A stretch of 64,000 bases of DNA from Melieria omissa (GCA_963971225.1 OZ020269.1:98446040-98510039), one strand, 5' to 3'. Counted from the stretch's first letter, positions 45,034 through 56,443 are shown. A program made the numbers and translations. The notes: a model not told the origin generated them from the sequence alone.

Positions 45034-46250
45034 ATGGAAGAGCAGCTATTATTAGCGTGTGCAGTTGCTCTGACTAAAAAAATGAAGTTGTGAAGAGAAG
45101 AAGACTCTTGAGAACCTTGCGCGACGAAAGCGACCCTTTTGCTATGCAGGAAAGCATTTTCATACAAAATTTTCGTATTCCAATCGATCTGCCGAGAATT
45201 GCTTTTGGAGCTGGAGCCGCACGACACTCAAAAGTCCACGTTGCCATTCATGTGTCGTTTCCTGGCGTCAATGTTTTTTTATGCACATGGATCGTACCAG
45301 AAGTGTGTGGGAAGCAGTTACCATACAACAATGAGCCAAGCTTCCGTTTCACGCGCACTGGGCCAGCTCATTGTGAGAGTCAAAGCAGGGGAAATACATT
45401 TTCCCCAAACTTTGGATGATCTGGCGGCCGCCAAGAAAGGGTAGGAAATATGATATTTTGCAATGGCTCTCTTATCATCTTTACCTACAGATTTTATACA
45501 AGTTTTGGGATAAAAGGCACAGTTGGAGCTGTCGATTGCATACATGTGGGGATAGTTTCGCCTCCTGCAAATGACGCCCGAAACCCCTTGTGTCTCTACA
45601 TGAACAGAAAAGGATACTACAGCATTAACGCTGAAGCGGTATGTGTTATTTTGAAATCGACTAGCTTTTGTCCTGCAGCAAGAGATTTCAGACACTAATA
45701 TTATATATTAAATACTATATTCATACGCTATTATATATGTGACCATCGTTTAAGCTTCACAGCAATTAACGCCAAATTTCCTGGATCCTGTCATGATTCT
45801 GGCATATGGACAACATCTTCAACTCGATTGCACTTGATGAGGAATCATAATGCTCAGTACGACACTTGGCTATTGGGTGATCAGGGATATCCGCTGGAAC
45901 CGTGGCTGTTAACTCCGGTGGCAGAGCCAGCAAATGAAAGAGAACTCAAGTACAATAAACTGCATGCTAAATCACGCAATACGATTGAACGCGCTTTTGG
46001 AGTTCTCAAGTCACGAATTCGCTGCCTATCAAAACACCGAATTCTGCATTATGGCCACGTCGGAGCAGCAAACATAATATATGCATGTTCCATATTGCAC
46101 AACATTCTAAATAAACATGGAGCGCCGATAGACATTGATAACGATGCTGAAGAAGAATTGCAGAATTCAGACAATAGTAGTGAAACTGCAGAAAGACCGT
46201 TTCTGATAGAAGGAGAAAGAATAAGATCCCGTTATATATTGTCTTTATAA
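45034..46250 (+). pseudogene. Harbinger transposase (DDE_Tnp_4 type), broken
   Basis: From MEEQLLLACAVALTKKMK the frame breaks at about 45088 and again near 45185. Between and after are RNFR/CRELLLELEPHD-type sequence, the helix-turn-helix FYAHGSYQKCVG with SQASVSRALGQL, and, beyond a probable 50-bp intron (about 45440-45490), GTVGAVDCIHVGIVSPP with YMNRKGYYSINAEA. After a 93-bp interruption come FPGSCHDSGIW, WLLGDQGYPLEPWLLTP and RNTIERAFGVLKSRIRCL. These are the landmarks of the Harbinger/HARBI1 DDE domain. The interruption at about 45643-45741 is flanked by TATGTG on both sides and removing it restores the family reading, so it is an insertion or atypical intron. It is inactive as it stands. 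Confidence 0.88.
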
Positions 46251-46478
46251 TTCAGTCCATATAGTTTATATTCAGTTTTTTTTCATTTAAAAATACATAA
46301 TATAACAAATTAAAAAATTAAAAAACAGTTCATAACAAAAAAATTTATACAAATATTTACATTTTATCTAGTTTGTCATTTAATTTTTGCAAAGTCCGGC
46401 TTATTTCTCCAAGAATTGTAAGCATCTTGATATTTATTTCATTACGTTCTTCAATTGCTTTGGCCGTATCGGAATATA

Positions 46479-47214
46479 CCAGGTATGCGCCTATGAAACC
46501 CGTAACGACATCTAGCGGTAAATAGCCGAATATTCATAAACTTCGGAACCGTACCAAATGTCATGTTTACTTCTTCTGTCATATGTCAAAAATATTCAGT
46601 TCACAATTTGTCAAGTTTCATCCAACAACGCATTGTTTGACGCTCCGGAAAATGTCGGATTACGTGCCTACAAATTACGATTTGCGGACACAGTTAATTT
46701 TGTGTTACCATTTGAAGGAAAAAACCTTCTAAAACCTGGTGAAACGGTTAACGGTGAACGTTACCAACAACAATTGGCCGATTTGAACCGTGCTATACGC
46801 CAAAAACGCCCAGAATATGAAGCCAGGCAACACAAAGTGATTTTCCTCGATGACAACGCACCAGCACACCGCACTAGAGCCACCAAAGAATTGGTTGCAT
46901 CGTACAACTGGGAAGCTCTTGCTCATGCGGCTTACTCACCAGACTTGGCGCCTTTGGATTATCACATGTTCGCATCGATGGGCCACGCATTAACGGAACG
47001 GCGCTTCAATTCTCACGCAGAAGCCAAAAAATTGATCGATGATTGGTTTCAGGCAAAAGACGAAACATGTTTTTGGCGAGGCATCCATAAATTGCCTGAG
47101 AGATGGGAAAAATGTGTAGCTAGCGATGGCCATTACTGTGAAGAATAAAATTGTAATAATTTCCTCACAATAAACGTGTAAAAATAATTACCGGTTTCAT
47201 GGGCGCATACCTGG
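46479..47214 (+). mobile_element. Mariner inserted in the Harbinger Myb-like gene
   Basis: Inverted ends CCAGGTATGCGCCTATGAAA (left) and CCAGGTATGCGCCCATGAAA (right, reverse-complemented) are flanked by TA at 46477-46478 and 47215-47216. The flanking sequence rejoins into an uninterrupted reading frame of the host Harbinger gene. The element is about 600 bp shorter than a full mariner, having lost its N-terminal half. Confidence 0.93.
46558..47148 (+). pseudogene. Mariner transposase, N-terminal half missing
   Basis: This 196-codon open frame is clear transposase from about residue 25 (DAPENVGLRAYKLRFADTVN). It contains VIFLDDNAPAHRTRATKEL with the second catalytic Asp, AYSPDLAPLDYHMFASMGHA with the third, and the mariner C-terminus KLPERWEKCVASDGHYCEE. 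The DNA-binding domain and first catalytic Asp are deleted. The remaining frame is fully open, which fits a recent insertion, but the product could not catalyse transposition. Confidence 0.88.
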
Positions 47215-48349
47215 TATAGTTTCCAGTGTTATTTTCACTGGCGAGCTTTTGGTATGTCTTGCTGCTGGTGTATCAGGTGCTGGCGCTCCTTCAGTCGTAG
47301 CCTCAGCGGGTGAACCTCCCTCAGCCGCTGTCATAGGAATATCAGCACAGGGCGAATCGCGCTCAGCATCATTTAACGGAATTTCTTGCAGTTCGTTCTG
47401 TGTTGATTCCTAATTGTGTAAAAAAGGCTATCATATGGAGCGCAATTGTTTTTTGAATTGGTGCAATTACCTGCAGCCCTAGTGCCTGTATTGTTGGAAG
47501 GTCATTTACAGCTGCAGCGCCGAAAGTTTGTAGGGCCTGCTGCTCGAACTCGGTTACATCTGTAACACGAGGGCCTCCTCCGGTCGTCGCCATTTGCACT
47601 TTTGCCTTCCGAGCACGACTCCGCAACTGATACTTCCACTGTGATAAGCTCTGAAATCGAAAAATGTATGAGAATTTATACTTAAAAAACTTACTTCTTT
47701 CCATTTTGCTGGGGTACGCGTTGGCCCCCTCATAGCGTTGAGGTGGTCCGCCATCTGCCCCCATAAATTTTGGACAGTCCGCGGTGCCTTTGGGCTGTTT
47801 TTCCCAGCTTGCAGCTCGGGATGGTCCCTCAAAAACTGAACAAAAAATTGCAGCTGCTCCTGCGTAGTTCGCTCGAACCTTGAAACATAATAAATATTTA
47901 ATAATCAAATCAATCGAATTTGTAAAGAATACTTACTTTTTAGTGGACATTTTATTTGAATTCAATTTCAAATGTTTTAATTTCGCAGTTCTTCTTCTTC
48001 TTTTTTATTTTTTGCCATTCACAGTGAAACCAAAACAAACAGAACTTTTCACCTCGCTGTGGTGAAATTGGACAGCTTTCTGCTTGTCAGATTTGCGTAA
48101 GAATAGGCTAACAAAAAATCCTGATCAAAAATTTAACAAGCGTTGAATAGAAAATCAATTGTCAGACTTTCGCCAGAATAGGGCTGTAATTTTATAAATT
48201 TTATTTTTTTTCTATATATTTTAATCGAATAACTGTAACAAGTCGAGCGTGTAAAAAATTTTTTGTTTTTTTTCTTTTTCAAAAACATTTTTCAAGAAAA
48301 CAACTTTTTTCTCAAACAAATTTTATAAATATTAAGAATTTTTTATATA

Positions 48350-49628
48350 CAGGGTATTTCAATTGAAGTGGAACATGTTAAATAGTGATTTCTTTAATCA
48401 GTATTAGTAATTTTTATTTGAAATTGGTCTCATATTGACAGAAACTATATTCTTTTTAAGGACTTTTATTTAATTTTCAATATGACCTGCTTTTGACTCA
48501 ATAACAGCAGCCAATTGACTGGCAAATGCATCGCAAGAAGCTCGAGTTACACCCTGCGGAATTTTCGTCCACTCACGGATCAGGGCACGTTTCAGGGCAT
48601 CGATGCTTTCATATTTTTGTTTGCGAAACCTTACTTTTCAAAATGCCCCATTTGGAAAAGTCCATTGGATTGAGGTCTGGTGAAGACGATGGCCATTCCG
48701 TTGGCGAAATGAACGCTGGGGCGTTGCGTTGAAGCCAACACTGCATAGTTCAAACCCTCTGAACAGGTGCAGAGTCCTGCTGGAATAACTAATTTTTTTT
48801 TTTAAAAGCTTGGCTACCCAGCACAATTTCTTGGCATGATTGAACGTTAATTTTTACTCCTTCAGGAACAAAAACAAGCGGTGTGCGTCCTTTTTCGGTT
48901 ACTCCGGTCTAAACCATCACAGACGCGGGTTTTTGGCGTCTATAGGCTCGCAGTTGGTTTTCGTTGATAGCTGAGCATTGTCTCAGTCAAACGCTGTCAT
49001 TTTGATTGTTGACAAACTGCTGCACGGTGAAAAGTTTTTCGTCGGTGAACACACAATTTTTGAACTCACCACATACGAGTCTCTGACGGAGCGCTTTTGG
49101 TCTAAGGAGTCGCATTTTCTTTTGCGTTGCCGTAAGGTGTTGAACCTTTTGAATTTTGAAAGGTTGCGCCTTTAGCTTACTTCTCAAGATTCGATGCATA
49201 CTTGTGGGCATAACACGTATGTCCTTTGCCATCAAGTTCCCGCTGCAACCAGGATTTCGGAATAATTTGCTTCTCACCTCTTTTACGTTCTCAGCGGATG
49301 TCGCAGTTGGTTGACGGAACATTTTTTAACAGAGCCGGTTTCCTTGTATCGTTTTATGGTGTGAAAAGCTCAAAAACTCTATTTTTGCGAAAATCTTTCA
49401 ACTCTGGAGAGATTGCAGAAGTAAATTTTTGAGCCAAAAAAAGTGGGATCATAGAAATACGCTTCGTGTTTAGTTCCATTGCGTTTGCTATTACTCTGAT
49501 TTTGGAAAGCCGTTATGTGCATTTGACAGATAATTCAATGGCTATTAAGTGGTAAAAAAAATTCTCTCATTCTATTTCATACTGCAGTATTTTTGATGTT
49601 TAAAGTTGGTTACACTTCAATTGAAATT
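48350..49628 (-). mobile_element. Mariner of rosa-like (DD41D) type
   Basis: The left end reads CAGGGTATTTCAATTGAAGT after a TA. Near 49615-49628 the complement ACACTTCAATTGAAAT marks the other end, though its last few bases have diverged. The minus-strand transposase has VQHLTATQKKMRLLRPKALR and NCVFTDEKLFTVQQFVNNQN, the latter with the first catalytic Asp. I associate these with rosa-type mariners first known from Ceratitis. At about 1.28 kb it is close to full length. Confidence 0.78.
48480..49322 (-). pseudogene. rosa-like mariner transposase, frameshifted
   Basis: From 49322 to 48987 the minus strand encodes KEVRSKLFRNPGCSGNLMAK, SMHRILRSKLKAQPFKIQKV and the EFKNCVFTDEKLF block. Beyond 48987 the frame is lost, but pieces remain: NAPAFISPTEWPSSSPDLNP followed by MDFSKWG near 48640-48720, holding the last catalytic Asp, and SFLRCICQSIGCC near the C-terminus at about 48500. 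Several frameshifts separate them, so the gene is dead. Confidence 0.78.
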
Positions 49629-50362
49629 TTATTCGGATAATTCAAACTATGCCAAGTAGAGGCTGGAAAAAATTTGTTTATTTTTTCTAAACCCTTACTA
49701 AGAACTCAATTCATTAAAAACAACTAGTTTTTTCTTAAACCAATTTTATAATAATAATTTTATGAATTTGATAAATTTTTAATTTTTTTCATATATTTTT
49801 AAATTTTTTTTTAAGTAAATTTTTCTTATGCCATGTTCAAGACCTTTTACGAGTTAATTCTTTTTAAAAGTCTTCCTTTGCCATCCTTTTTTAAACTTTT
49901 TTTTGAGATCTTTTCATTAAAAAAACTTAGTTTTTCCTCAAACCAATTTTATAAATTTTAATTTGTTTTCATTTATTTTGAAATTTTTTAAAGTATACTT
50001 TTCTCATGTCATGTTCAACACTTCTCACGAGTTAATTCTAGTTTTAAAAAGTCTTTTATTAATTGTTGGGTTTCTTTGTTGTGTGTTCTTGTGCTGCTTC
50101 CGCCAAATCCACTTCCAGTCGCTTGACATGCGACGGCCTATTTTAGAAGAGCTGCCACCGCCGCCGCCACTTCCCACTTGTCGCTGTGCACAACAAATAC
50201 CTGAAGCTATGCGCCGCCTCTTTCTTTCTTCTTTATTAACTCGAGTGGTTGCCACTTGGCTGAAATTTGCTTGCATTCTTTTACGTTTTTCAATTGCAAA
50301 ATGCAAAATGCTGCTACGGCGCTGATGAGCGCTGTGACTACTATGTAGTAGTATTTCTACTA

Positions 50363-50599
50363 CTATTTGCAATACAATTTATGCTTTTTGTTGGTGTTTC
50401 TTACCTGACTAAATGCGGAAGTTTGTCGTATTAAAATTGCTCTAAAAAAAGAAAAGAAAAGCACAAAAAAATACACCTGACTTGAAATTCTCAATTCGTT
50501 TTGCCCTTTTAATGCAGATTCCTTGCCGTAGCTGTGTTCATCCTTGCTACTTGTTAGTATTATGAAAATGTAGCCAAGTGCACTTAAGTAATGCTTCAT
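50363..50599 (-). CDS. Candidate small secreted-peptide gene
   Basis: On the minus strand an ATG at 50599 opens MKHYLSALGYIFIILTSS, a plausible signal peptide, followed by a short hydrophilic stretch with EHSYGKESALKG. A TATA box (see next entry) lies about 55 bp before the ATG. The open frame runs unspliced for 78 codons, but its second half is T-rich and looks like intron. With donor CAG|GTGTAT at 50476 and acceptor TTTAG before 50408 (68-bp intron), the protein would be 50 residues ending SGKKHQQKA, where Gly-Lys-Lys resembles an amidation and cleavage site. I recognise no family. This may be chance. Confidence 0.3.
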   Translation of the reverse strand: MKHYLSALGYIFIILTSSKDEHSYGKESALKGQNELRISSQVYFFVLFFSFFRAILIRQTSAFSQVRNTNKKHKLYCK

Positions 50600-50652
50600 A
50601 ATTTTTATTGTCTTGCTGCGCCCCTCTCTCTCTCTGTCTCACGCTCTTTAGT

Positions 50653-50659
50653 TTTTATA
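50653..50659 (-). promoter_or_regulatory. TATA box upstream of the small-peptide candidate
   Basis: The minus strand reads CGTATAAAAACT here, 54 bp before the ATG at 50599. A start site about 30 bp downstream would fall in the GAGAGAGAGGGGCGC stretch, giving a 5' leader of roughly 25-30 bases. Confidence 0.4.
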
Positions 50660-52570
50660 CGCTCTTTAGCAGCTGACTGGAGCACAGCGCCCACAAAGTG
50701 CTTAAGTTCATTTGTGCATTGTGTTGGTATGAAAAAAAAAACAAAAACAAAAATAACAACAAAAAAAACTGTAAAAATAAAAACAGCACACTTGATGCCG
50801 CTCAACTGTCGTTGACGTCAGTGCGAAAGGCTCAACGACAGCCAACGTTGCAATGTGGTCTCGGACAGGACCTCATCATCGTCATCGCTGTTGTCAGTAT
50901 TGCACAGCAGCAGCAACTCGATTATTATATTGTTGCAAATATGGCAGCACAAAGCTCAAAGCAAATATTATACAATAACAACAAAACTGTGGCATATAAA
51001 GCAGCACGGAATTAAGGACAAGCAGCGCGCACAGCCGAACACAGTCGAAGACATGAAGTGTGGCTGAACAAAAGAAATGGCATGCAAAAAAAAAATCCGA
51101 ATATTTTCAAAGCACAATTAGAGAGCGTGCGATACAAAAACAATAAAGAACACAACAAAAACAACAATCAGAGTAAAGAAGAAAAAAAATTGCATCACAA
51201 AAAGGGTTAATTCGAGTGGTGCGCGCCATAAGAGTGCAGCGCCGTAGTCCACAGTCGACAGTTGGCAGCGTGTAGTGGCTGCAAATTTCCGCTGCCACTG
51301 CTCGCTGGCCCTAATAGCAATTGTTGTGTATTTTTTTGCTGCATTATTAAATAAAATTGGCTGCCGCGGTCTGTTCTGCTGGGTCAGCCGCTGTCTGTGC
51401 TGCTGACAGTGCTTCAAATTCAACTTTAACCACTGTCCAGCTGCAGTCCAACTGACGATTGTGCTGCGCTTACAATTAACACACACAACAACAACAACAA
51501 TAACAATGCGCACGTCATGCTGCCTTTTGTGTTGAGTTGAGTTAATTTGTGAATATTTTAATTATGATTTTTTTGAACATTTTGTTGCTCTCTGCATTTT
51601 GCGCGTCCTTGATTTTTATTTTTTTTTATTTTTTTTATTTTTTTCTTTATAATGTTGTTGGCCAGCATTTAAGTGGCAAGCAAAACAATTCACATTATTA
51701 CTTAATCTAAATGTTTGACATAAGAAAAACACAAGAGAAATGCAAAAATCACGCTTTGCAACATTTTCAAGTGAGGGCAATTTAATGCTTTTGTTGTTTT
51801 TTTATTGTTGCCAACAACTTGTCGTAATTAAGCTGCATTAAGTGTGCCCCTAACCTTACTAGCGGCAACTCTTTTTCAACACAACAAACTGCAGACTGCT
51901 CCTTTCCCCATCTCTCTCTTTCTCACTCTCTGCCTTCAACCACTTGAATGCGCGCAAAAATTACGTATACGCTTTGATGTACGCAAATTAGCGCAAGTTC
52001 ACTTTTCAGCTACTTCCTTGCACTGTTGGGCAATTGTCATGGTTCGACAATACTACAAAAATATGCAGCGAAAGTGCAATTACATATTTTAATTGTTTAA
52101 TGATGTGCAATTTGTGTGAGATTAAAATTAAATGAACGCCAAGTAGAGAAGAGGTTCAGGTTCAAGTTCAACTGTCGTCACAGAGAGAGTCATAGAGTGG
52201 CAATTATTTTAATTTTGCTGCACTTGCTGCACAGCCTTTGATGTGGTTTTTGTATAGTAAACTGAATTATTGTCAAGTGTTAATTAAAAGTAGGTTTAAT
52301 TTTGATTGCGTCAGTTCCTCTGGTGGGTACATGAAGTCGAAGGTGAAGACTTAAGAGGTTTTTGAATATGAAAATAAAAATCCAAAATCAAGCATTGATC
52401 ATTATTTCATAGATTTTTCAGTAAATAAACCATTGATTGCTATTTTTCTGGATTAGAAACAAATTATTCAATAAGTAAATAAAATGTAATGATTATCATT
52501 GATCCCTGTTTTATAACCAAAAATTCAAACAATTCAAATATGTTAACCAATCATTGAACATTGAATCACC
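50660..52570. other. Spacer between the peptide candidate and gene B
   Basis: A-rich and AAC-rich low complexity occurs at 50728-50790 and 51480-51505, and T-rich low complexity at 51610-51660. A TCTCTC run at 50626-50640 lies next to the TATA box. No exon or transposon is recognisable. Confidence 0.5.
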
Positions 52571-52576
52571 TAATAC

Positions 52577-52594
52577 ACTTTTATTTATTCGACT
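52577..52594 (-). other. Probable polyadenylation signal of gene B
   Basis: On the minus strand GTCGAATAAATAAAAG follows the gene B stop by about 40 bp, giving two overlapping AATAAA hexamers. The 3' untranslated region would be very short. Confidence 0.6.
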
Positions 52595-52632
52595 TTCAAA
52601 AGGGATTTTCAATTTTTTAGCCATTTTCAAAT

Positions 52633-55600
52633 TCATGCCACACACACCGCTCCAGCCACATAATTTGACAGCCAATTGAGATGCGCCGTGATGCGCGTAT
52701 TGACACCGATGGCATAGCGTACGCCACAAGTGCGTCCAAAGCTGATCACGCCGAGCAGAAACATGCGCTGTTGCTGCTGTCTGTAGATCACCGGGCCGCC
52801 CGAGTCATACTGACACGAATCCTGTCCCAAGCCGCGATAGTCGTACGTGCAGATTTGCGATGGCGCAATGCTCGCGTTGTACTGGGTCTCGCAGACGCGA
52901 TTCTCCAGTGTTAGGAGTTGCACTTTCTGCAGCGTGTTGGATTTGGCGCCCGCAAACGAGAGGGTGCCCCAGCCGGCCACATCGACGTTGACATAGTTGA
53001 AAGGCTCAGTGCTGGTAGAGGAAATAGAAGGAGAATGATTAGAGATATGTAAATGAAAATAATTGGAATGACAATGAGTAATCCCTTTACTGTCGATATG
53101 AAATTAACCAATCAAGATGTGCCATCGGCACTGTTAGGGTTCTACTTTCTGTTCTATTAGTAATGCTTAAAATTTTTGAAAAATTTTTAAGTTAATTGAA
53201 AAAGTTGCTTTTATATTCTCTGCAAAAGGCAAAGTCTTATGTGGGTTTCATACTCTTCATACTATCTGCCTTTCTTGCTCTCACTGACCATGAATACACC
53301 ACAAACTTTTCACTTGATTGAGTTTAGATAAAATTATAAAAAATAAATAAAAAAATTAATTAAAAATTACTAACGCTTGTCGTATTGGCAGACAAATGGG
53401 CCCAACACCTCGTGACCACTCAATGGGCAACACTGTCACAAGCAATGCTATGTCGTTGGCAACATTGTTTGCTGTTGAGGCATAGGCGGGATGAGCAATG
53501 AACTGTTGTATGCGATGTTGCACTGCAAACATGGACTCGGTAGCTGAAAAAGTATCACAAAACAAAAACAGATTTAAATTTCGATTTAAAAGATTTAAAA
53601 GTTGTTTTCGTTTGAAGTTGTCTTTCAAACTATTCCCACTGCTTCACTGACCAGAGCTGAGATCGTGATCGCCCAAGTAGGCCACAACCAGACGCGGATC
53701 CGGCTGTGTGCGTAAGCAATGCGCCGCAGTCACAATATGACGTTGACTAACTGTAAGGAGACAAATAATTAAATAATTATAGTAATTGAATTAATTAATT
53801 ATGATTAGTAGTTGAATAATAATTATTAATTATTATTATTAATTATTATTATTAATTATTATTAATTATTAGTTGAATAATTCAATTAAAATTTAATAAT
53901 TATTTATTTTTATATTAAATCAGTGATCAGTGATGAAACAGAAAAGTATAACAATTAAAAAAAGAAAAGAAAACTTTCAACTAAAATTTTTAATAATTAA
54001 TTAAAATTATAAAATTTACTTTATAATAAAAAATGCTTAAAATTAATACAATTACAATTAAAAGTTTAATTAGTAAATTTTTAAATGATTAATTTATTAA
54101 CTAATTATAATAATTCATTTAAAATATTGAATCAAACGATTAATTAACTATAATAATTGAATTAAATAATTAATTAATGAATAACTAATTGATGAACTAA
54201 TGATTAGTTGAATGAAACAATTAAAATTGTTTTAAATTATATTTTTTAAGTATTTAAGTAAATAAAAAAGAAAAGAAAACTTTTAACTAAAATTTTTAAT
54301 AATTAATTAAAATTATAAAATTTACTTTATTGTAAAAAATGCTTTAAATCAATAAAATTACAATTAAAAGTTTAATTAATCAATTTTTAAATGATTAATT
54401 TATTAACTAATAATAATAATTCATTTAAAATATTTAATCAAACGATTAATTAACTATAATAATTGAATTAAATAATTAATTAATGAATAAATAATTAATT
54501 AATGAATAAATAATTAATGAACTAATGATTAGTTGAATGAAACAATTAAAATTTAATAATTTTTTTTTAAGTATGTTAATTGATTAATCAATTATTATGA
54601 AACAGAAACTTATAGAAAATAAAAACAAAAATAATTCTAATCTAAACTGAAATTATACAATGATTCAATAATTGTAAATAAAAATCAGACTACCAAAAAA
54701 TAATAATAATTAATTTTTAATTATTATTTTTAATTAATTTTATTATTTGTTTTTATTAGCCTAATTTTTATTTACAATTATTGAATCATTATATAATTGC
54801 AGTTTTGATTAGAATTATTTTTGTTTTTATTTTTTTAAGTTTCTGTTTCATAATAATTGATTAATCAATTAACATACTTAAAATAAAAAGAAATAATTAT
54901 TAAATTTTAATTGTTTCATTCAACTAATGATTAAATTATTTAATTGTGAATGAATTGAATTATATAAGGAATTAATTAATTTAATTAAAGTTAAAATAAT
55001 CCGTTAACTATTTTTGTGATCAAAGGTTAATGTATTAATTAATTTTAAATTTAAACAGTGTTTAAATAATTTGTGAATTATTTATTAAAAGTTGCTTTAA
55101 ATAAATTGTATTTTAACTATTACTTATAATTATTAGTTAAATTTCTAATTATAGTTAATAATTAAATCAACTATTTGCATTGAATAACTAAAGTTGAAAT
55201 AAATAGTTATTAAATTATAATTTATTTCTTCAATTATTTGCCATAATTAATAATTTCATTCTGAATTATTTATATTATTAAAAGGTAAATTTATAATTAA
55301 TTATAAATTAATTAATTATAATAAATAGTTAAAACAAAAACAAGTTATAATCAAATTATAGTTATAAATAAAGTAAGTTAGTTAATTAGTTATAAATAAG
55401 TAATTAAATAATTATGATATGTATAAATAATTTATAAACTATAATCAAACATTTAATTAGTTGTTCAAAGTAAAAAATAAAACCACAAATAAACCACAAA
55501 AGACAAAAAATTTTATGAATAAATTAAAATAAATCATTAACGTAAAAACAATTGTAATCAAATCTTAATTAAAAGGATTAATTAAAATTAACGAATTTTA

Positions 55601-56443
55601 ATCAAAAATTCAATTTGATTATAAATAAAAATTAAAATTCAAATGAAACTAACTAATAATAATTTATAATTTAATCATATTCAATAAATTAAAAATTTGA
55701 ATTAAAATTCAACTAAAATTAATCACTAAACATGAAACACTCACTTATGTTGCCACCGCAGAAGAGCAGCTGACTGGAGGTGACATCACGCAGCGCCGCC
55801 ATGGACGGAAATTCATGACGCATGGCCTGCTGGCCGTTGGTAATTCGTGAAACCAGCGATTGGCCGCAAGTGCAGGGCTGCTGCTGCGCGTAGGCCTGGC
55901 AGAAGAAGCGACTCTGAAGTCCGCCTGCCACATTGGCCGACAAATAGGCCACAGACATGGCACGAAAGTGCGAAGTACGCGTCAAAGTTTCGCTGGAGCA
56001 GAAGGACTCGGCTTCGCGAAACTGCATGTCGCCATCGCGGGACACGTAAAAGCGTTCGGTGCGGCAAGTGTTGGGATACTGTTCACGAAAAATGTATAAA
56101 GTATTTGTAAAGGCTTTTCAAACGAATCTCTGATCAAAACACAGACCACTTCGAAGAGGCAGTTCAGCACCACGACGTGATTGTAAGGCGCCAGTAGGCG
56201 ATAACGACAGGTGCTGCCCGCTGGGTAGGCGCCGGGAAAGTTAGGCGAGCTGATGTTGAGCACACGCCGATCTGCGCTCAGAAAGTATTCTTGCGGACCA
56301 CAATTTAGCTGCGCGTGCACAACAGTCATCAGCAGCAGCTGAGCGGCCGCCACATGCAGCAATTCTAAAAACCAGACATCGGTTAGTTCGAATCCCAATA
56401 TACACCGCGTTCGTGTCTTACTTTGGTTCCACCGCGTCCACAT
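52633..56443 (-). CDS. Gene B: secreted CUB/trypsin-like serine protease
   Basis: Six exons (56443-56422, 56364-56147, 56078-55745, 53750-53652, 53543-53375, 53011-52633) join in frame to 406 residues. Residues 9-25 are a signal peptide (LLHVAAAQLLLMTVVHA). A CUB domain spans Cys29 to about Cys140 (SPNFPGAYPAGSTCRY). A two-Cys linker (CTCG) leads to activation at Arg158|Ile159 (SRITNG). His202 (VTAAHC), Asp255 (NDIALL) and Ser351 (CQYDSGG) form the triad; Asp345 predicts trypsin-like specificity. The donor after exon 2 is weak (GTG|GTCTGT). Intron phases 0, 1, 1 match gene A, with an extra phase-2 intron shared with gene C. The intron at 53751-55744 is AT-rich with a long palindrome. An initiator-like TCAGTG lies about 25 bp before the ATG. 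Confidence 0.93.
53760..55735. repeat. AT-rich intron with a tandem duplication and a 400-bp palindrome
   Basis: Two kilobases consist almost only of A and T with TTAATTAA/ATAATT words. A segment of about 270-300 bp (from GAAAACTTTCAACTAAAATT at 53970 to the ATTAATTAATGAATAA region near 54180) is repeated in tandem at about 54257-54510. The stretch 54526-54932 is an inverted repeat (separate entry). It interrupts gene B between the activation-site exon and the catalytic His exon. Confidence 0.85.
54526..54932. repeat. Long near-palindrome in the gene B intron
   Basis: The left arm contains TTAGTTGAATGAAACAATTA, TTGATTAATCAATTATTATG, AAACAGAAACTT and ATGATTCAATAATTGTAAAT. The right arm contains the complements in reverse order (ATTTACAATTATTGAATCAT, AAGTTTCTGTTTCATAATAA, TAATTGTTTCATTCAACTAA). 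Each arm is about 190 bp with few mismatches, around an AT-rich centre near 54720-54740. In the transcript it would fold into a long hairpin. Confidence 0.88.

Larger units (their letters stand above)
46357..47950 (-). pseudogene. Harbinger Myb-like (zeste-type) gene split by a mariner
   Basis: On the minus strand four exons can be placed by GT-AG signals: 47950-47937, 47878-47695, 47650-47471 and 47409 to the stop at 46357-46359. All junctions are phase 0 or keep frame. Residues about 6-85 form a Myb/SANT-like domain of the zeste type (TTQEQLQFFVQFLRDHPEL, NLWGQMADHLNAMRG, AKWKESLSQWKYQLRSRARK). An Ala/Pro-rich stretch and a C-terminal helix with IEERNEINIKMLTILGEI follow. The mariner at 46479-47214 sits in the last exon; without it and one TA copy, the lengths sum to 693 bp (230 residues). 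In active Harbinger elements this protein helps the transposase bind DNA and enter the nucleus. Confidence 0.85.
44335..48186 (+). mobile_element. PIF/Harbinger element with both genes, carrying a nested mariner
   Basis: The ends are 15-bp inverted repeats, CAGCCCTATTCTGGC at 44335 and its complement ending at 48186, with similar subterminal CTGACAATTGA. The 3-bp flanks are CAA (left) and TAA (right). A paralogous repeat monomer gives CCAATTTTATAA as the empty site, so the duplication was CAA with one later change. The element encodes a DDE transposase (+) and a convergent Myb-like gene (-), the usual two-gene set. A mariner of 736 bp splits the second gene. A further pair of inverted GTTTACATTG words at 44409 and 44878 may mark a nested MITE. 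Confidence 0.92.
43960..50010 (+). repeat. Tandem array of about 120-145 bp, split by Harbinger and rosa-like insertions
   Basis: Monomers carry AATTCTAACTATGCCAAGTA, then TTTTTTCTAAACCC, GAACTC and CTCAAACCAATTTTATAAAT. They are visible at 43980-44334, 48187-48350 and 49629-50010. The Harbinger element at 44335-48186 and the mariner at 48350-49628 divide what was one array. The intact CTCAAACCAATTTTATAA at 49936 shows the unoccupied Harbinger site. Confidence 0.75.
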
